This document shows positions 61,391-64,000 of a stretch of 64,000 nucleotides of DNA, piece by piece (within the stretch, counting starts at the first letter, position 1; every line of letters starts with the position of its first letter). The stretch is from an uncultured Massilia sp. (GTDB taxonomy: Bacteria > Pseudomonadota > Gammaproteobacteria > Burkholderiales > Burkholderiaceae_D). Made by a program: the position numbers and the translations under genes. Under the pieces are notes generated by a model. The model was given only the letters and a program-made list of their open reading frames with translations, had not been told where the DNA came from and made no database searches. Where the stretch lies: contig NZ_CAJYEB010000041.1 of assembly GCF_913773735.1 (NCBI RefSeq), positions 147,545 through 211,544 on the forward strand, read 5' to 3'.

Positions 61391-62479
61391 TCAGAAGGTA
61401 TGGCGCAGGCCGACCATCAGGCCGTTCTGCGCCATCCCCGCGCCCACGGTGCCGCCGGCATCCAGCGCCACCGCCGAGTTGCCCTTGTTGTCCATGCGGC
61501 CGGCCGAGCCGTAGACCGCGGTGCGCTTGGAGAAGTTGTAGGTCACGCGCGCCACGATCATGTTGACGTCCGCGCTGGAATCCTTGGTGTCGCGCCGCGC
61601 CACCTGGGCGTCGATGGTGACCGCGCCGATCGGATGGCTGACGCCGAGGTAGTACAAGTCGGAATCGGTGCGGCCGGTGGCGGCATTGGTCTCGCGGTCG
61701 ATCACGCCGCCGCCGATCTTGGTCGCGCCCAGCATCACGAAGCCGTTGACGGTGGTGCGGATGTCGGTGTTGGCGCTGCTGGTCAAGCCGCCGGCCGCGC
61801 CGGTATTGCCGTACATGCGGTCGTACGAGGTGTTCAGGCCCCATTCCTTGGTCTCGTAGCCGAACAGGCCGGTGTACTGGCGGCAGGCGCGCGCATTGCC
61901 GGCGACCTCGCCGGCGCAGTTGGTGGCGGCCGGGCCGCCGGCGGCCGAGGCGTCGCGTCCCAGGCTCCAGGTAGCGCCGATGGTGAAGCCGTTGAAGTTG
62001 CCCATGTAGGCGATGGAATTGTCGCTGCGCGCGTTCGGCAGGTAGGGGTCGATGCTGCCGATCGCGAACAGGTGCGGCCCCAGCACGTCGGTCTTCAGGC
62101 CCGCCAGGTAGGTCATGTTGAGCTGGCGGCCCAGGCTCAGCGCGCCCCACGATCCCTTCAGGCCGACGGCGGCCTGGCGCCCGAACAGGCGGTTGCCCTG
62201 GCCGATGGTGCCGACGTCCATCGCGAAGCCGTTTTCCAGCACGAAGAAGGCCTGCAGACCGCCGCCGAGGTCCTCGGTGCCGCGAAAGCCGATGCGCGAC
62301 GGGAAGGAGCTGGTCAGCGACGGCATCTTGGTGACCGAGTCGCCGGCCGCGTTGACGTTGGTCATGTGGGCGATGCCGCTGTCGACGATGCCGTAGATCT
62401 GGACCGAGGTCTGGGCATGGGCGGCGGACGCGGCGAGGCCGCACGCCAGCGCGATCGCGCTGCAGGTGATCTTCTTCAT
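61391..62479 (-). CDS. Outer-membrane porin, Burkholderiales type
   Basis: The 362-residue protein has a signal peptide (MKKITCSAIALACGLAASAAHA), an N-terminal barrel strand QTSVQIYGIVDSGIAH, the constriction-loop region GLQAFFVLENGFAMDVGTIGQGNRLFGRQAAVGLKGSWGALSLGRQ and a C-terminal Phe (VGLRHTF). It forms a general or aromatic-acid-selective channel. The promoter holds a perfect PcaR-like palindrome, so it is likely induced with the 3-oxoadipate genes. Confidence 0.92.
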   Translation of the reverse strand: MKKITCSAIALACGLAASAAHAQTSVQIYGIVDSGIAHMTNVNAAGDSVTKMPSLTSSFPSRIGFRGTEDLGGGLQAFFVLENGFAMDVGTIGQGNRLFGRQAAVGLKGSWGALSLGRQLNMTYLAGLKTDVLGPHLFAIGSIDPYLPNARSDNSIAYMGNFNGFTIGATWSLGRDASAAGGPAATNCAGEVAGNARACRQYTGLFGYETKEWGLNTSYDRMYGNTGAAGGLTSSANTDIRTTVNGFVMLGATKIGGGVIDRETNAATGRTDSDLYYLGVSHPIGAVTIDAQVARRDTKDSSADVNMIVARVTYNFSKRTAVYGSAGRMDNKGNSAVALDAGGTVGAGMAQNGLMVGLRHTF

Positions 62480-62504
62480 TATGTCTCCGGTTTATTGTTG
62501 AGAC

Positions 62505-62538
62505 GTTCGTTTATCGAACAAGTAGTTGCTTATCGAAC
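62505..62538. promoter_or_regulatory. PcaR-like boxes upstream of the porin gene
   Basis: GTTCG-TTTAT-CGAAC (62505-62519) is a perfect palindrome of the PcaR half-sites, and GTTGCTTATCGAAC (62525-62538) is a weaker second copy. They lie 26-59 bases before the porin ATG, in the gap shared with the divergent binding-protein gene, so both may respond. Confidence 0.7.
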
Positions 62539-62657
62539 GCTGAATTAATACTATTGTCGTAACCCAAGCGTTGTCAACCAGCGCTTGTGGCCGGCGCACG
62601 ACAGCGCCGGCAGGCCGGACATGCCGGCACACCGATCAAAACCAGGAGACACGACCC

Positions 62658-63827
62658 ATGAAACGCAGGACGATTGCAGCGGCGCTGGCCGCGCTGGCGG
62701 GCCTCGGCGCCTTGCCGGCACACGCCCAGGACACCATCAAGATCGGCGTGATCGCCGCCTTCTCCGGCCCCTTCGCCGACTACGGCAAGCAGATGGAGGG
62801 TGGCATCAAGGCCTGGATGGCGAAGAACGGCGACACGGTCGCGGGCAAGAAGATCCAGGTGATCTACAAGGACACCACCGGCCCGTCGCCGGAGATCGCC
62901 AAGCGCCTGGCGCAGGAACTGGTGGTGCGCGACAAGGTCGACTTCCTGGCCGGCTTCGGCCTGACGCCGGAAGCGCTGGCGGTGGCGCCGGTCGCCCAGC
63001 AGGCGAAGACGCCGATGATCGTGATGAACGCGGCCACCTCGGTGATCACCACCAAGTCCGACTACATCGCGCGCGTGTCGATGACGCTGCCGCAGATCTC
63101 GGCGCCGATGGGCGACTGGGCGGTCAGGAACGGCGTCAGGAAAGTGGTCACGGTGGTGGCCGACTACGGCCCCGGCATCGATGCCGAGAAGGCTTTCAGC
63201 GAGCGCCTGCAGAAGAACGGCGGCAAGGTGGTGGAGGCGATCCGCGTCCCGCTGCGCAATCCCGAGTTCGCGCCCTTCATCCAGCGCATCAAGGATGCCA
63301 GGCCGGACGCCGTGTTCGTGTTCGTGCCGGCCGGCGAACAGAGCGTGGCCTTCATGAAGGGCTACCGCGAGCGCGGCCTGGCCGATGCCGGCATCAAGGT
63401 GATCGCCACCGGCGACCTGACCGACGACCACGTGCTGCCGGCGATGGGCGACGCCACCCTCGGCGTGATCACGACCTTCCACTATTCGGCCGCGCACAAG
63501 TCGCCCGAGAACGAGGCCTTCCTGAAGAGCTTCGCCGCGGCCAGCCCGAACGCCGGGCGGCCGAACTTCATGGCGGTGGCGGCCTACGACGGCATGAACG
63601 CGATCTACCAGGTCAGCAACAAGCTGGGTGGCAGGATCGACGGCGACAAGGCGATGGCCGTGCTCAAGGGGATGAAGATCGACAGCCCGCGCGGCCCGAT
63701 CACGATCGACGCGCAGACCCGCGACGTGGTGCAGACCGTCTACGTGCGCAAGGTCGAGAAGGTCGGCGGCGCGCCGTACAACGTCGAGTTCGACAAGTTC
63801 CCGGACCAGAAGGATCCGGGCAAGTAA
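62658..63827 (+). CDS. ABC transporter substrate-binding protein, branched-chain/aromatic type (copy 2)
   Basis: The start at 62658 follows AGGAGA and gives 389 residues. The protein has a signal peptide (MKRRTIAAALAALAGLGALPAHA) and the LivK-type fold: IKIGVIAAFSGPFADYGKQMEGGIKAWMAKNGD, DFLAGFGLTPEALAVAPVAQQAKTPMIVMNAATS and DAVFVFVPAGEQSVAF. It is a paralogue of the protein at 53037 (both share the LAGFGLTP and MIVMNAATS stretches) but has no permease genes of its own here, so it may use livHMGF. Its last 88 coding bases are mirrored by a convergent partial gene. Confidence 0.9.
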   Translation: MKRRTIAAALAALAGLGALPAHAQDTIKIGVIAAFSGPFADYGKQMEGGIKAWMAKNGDTVAGKKIQVIYKDTTGPSPEIAKRLAQELVVRDKVDFLAGFGLTPEALAVAPVAQQAKTPMIVMNAATSVITTKSDYIARVSMTLPQISAPMGDWAVRNGVRKVVTVVADYGPGIDAEKAFSERLQKNGGKVVEAIRVPLRNPEFAPFIQRIKDARPDAVFVFVPAGEQSVAFMKGYRERGLADAGIKVIATGDLTDDHVLPAMGDATLGVITTFHYSAAHKSPENEAFLKSFAAASPNAGRPNFMAVAAYDGMNAIYQVSNKLGGRIDGDKAMAVLKGMKIDSPRGPITIDAQTRDVVQTVYVRKVEKVGGAPYNVEFDKFPDQKDPGK

Positions 63828-64000
63828 GCGGACAAGTAATCGAGCGGGAAGACTACACGCCGGGCGTGCTCAACGCCCGGCGTGTAGTCTTACCGCTCGA
63901 GTACTTGTCCGCTTACTTGCCCGGATCCTTCTGGTCCGGGAACTTGTCGAACTCGACGTTGTACGGAGCGCCGCCGACCTTCTCGACCTTGCGCACGTAG
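63740..64000. repeat. Near-perfect 128-bp inverted repeat across convergent gene ends
   Basis: Bases 63740-63867 and 63873-64000 are reverse complements around a five-base centre (63868-63872). They differ only at the pairs 63773/63967, 63839/63901 and 63848/63892. Each arm holds the last 88 coding bases of a binding-protein gene plus 40 bases of tail. The repeat may continue past the window. The core AAGACTACACGCCGGGCGT stem could act as a two-way terminator although there is no T tract. Confidence 0.92.
63913..64000 (-). CDS. ABC substrate-binding protein, C-terminal fragment (copy 3)
   Basis: The last 28 residues of a gene entering from the right edge read YVRKVEKVGGAPYNVEFDKF followed by PDQKDPGK, identical to the end of the protein at 62658. 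Only one silent difference (GCG/GCT) is visible in the shared coding part. This is therefore a third, recently duplicated or gene-converted member of the family. The body of the protein lies outside the window. Confidence 0.85.
   Translation of the reverse strand, partial: YVRKVEKVGGAPYNVEFDKFPDQKDPGK

Noticed and set aside
63740..64000. Pure assembly fold-back artefact.
   Set aside because: Three mismatches between arms, one of them a silent codon change, point to two diverged loci. It is not excluded completely because the right arm is cut by the window edge.

Overview
The window is GC-rich chromosomal DNA from a Gram-negative bacterium. It looks like a betaproteobacterium of the Oxalobacteraceae (Massilia-like). 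The evidence is the queA-tgt-yajC-secD order, a Burkholderiales-type porin, a Kdo-hydroxylase-like enzyme, a PEP-CTERM surface protein and many short palindromic intergenic repeats. The genus is inferred, because no rRNA or tRNA gene is present. Most of the window is densely coded.

Layout. 1-5.1 kb: translocase and queuosine genes (secD fragment, yajC, tgt, queA), then recG. 5.1-12.4 kb: small secreted Lys/Ala-rich proteins, a PEP-CTERM fibro-slime protein behind a near-ideal sigma-54 promoter, a divergent DJ-1/GlxA pair, and the operon pyrC-DUF3025-oxidoreductase-yggL. 12.5-20.7 kb: a candidate sulfolactate module. It has a split SuyA/SuyB sulfo-lyase, a ComC-like dehydrogenase, a TauE-type exporter, a dicarboxylate-type symporter, a YeiH/SuyZ-type exporter, and LysR and GntR regulators. 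The suyA promoter and the symporter promoter share an almost identical operator/-35 block. 20.9-24.3 kb: an acidic amino acid set (ABC ATPase, second symporter, periplasmic asparaginase). 24.5-41 kb: lipid A and lipid functions (Kdo hydroxylase, Atm1-type exporter, thioesterase, PhoD, tandem fadD, PagL-like protein), a molybdopterin oxidoreductase, an M20 amidohydrolase, a beta-hydroxyacid dehydrogenase and an MFS pump.

41-64 kb is an aromatic catabolic island. 4-Hydroxybenzoate enters through pobA (with pobR) and vanillate through vanAB (with a divergent MarR gene). Both give protocatechuate, which is cleaved and processed by pcaHG, pcaB and a fused pcaCD. The product 3-oxoadipate is finished by pcaIJF. 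pcaIJF is followed on the same strand by livHMGF and a binding protein, so a degradation operon seems to include its own ABC importer. Boxes resembling the PcaR consensus lie upstream of pcaI and of an outer-membrane porin gene. Between the pca and van operons sits a foreign-looking three-gene cassette: Hcp, a papain-like amidase and an exported candidate immunity protein.

Three dispersed palindrome families mark the intergenic regions. One REP-like copy is interrupted by a 99-bp MITE-like element with perfect inverted ends and a target duplication. The right edge is a near-perfect inverted repeat containing the convergent 3' ends of two almost identical binding-protein genes.
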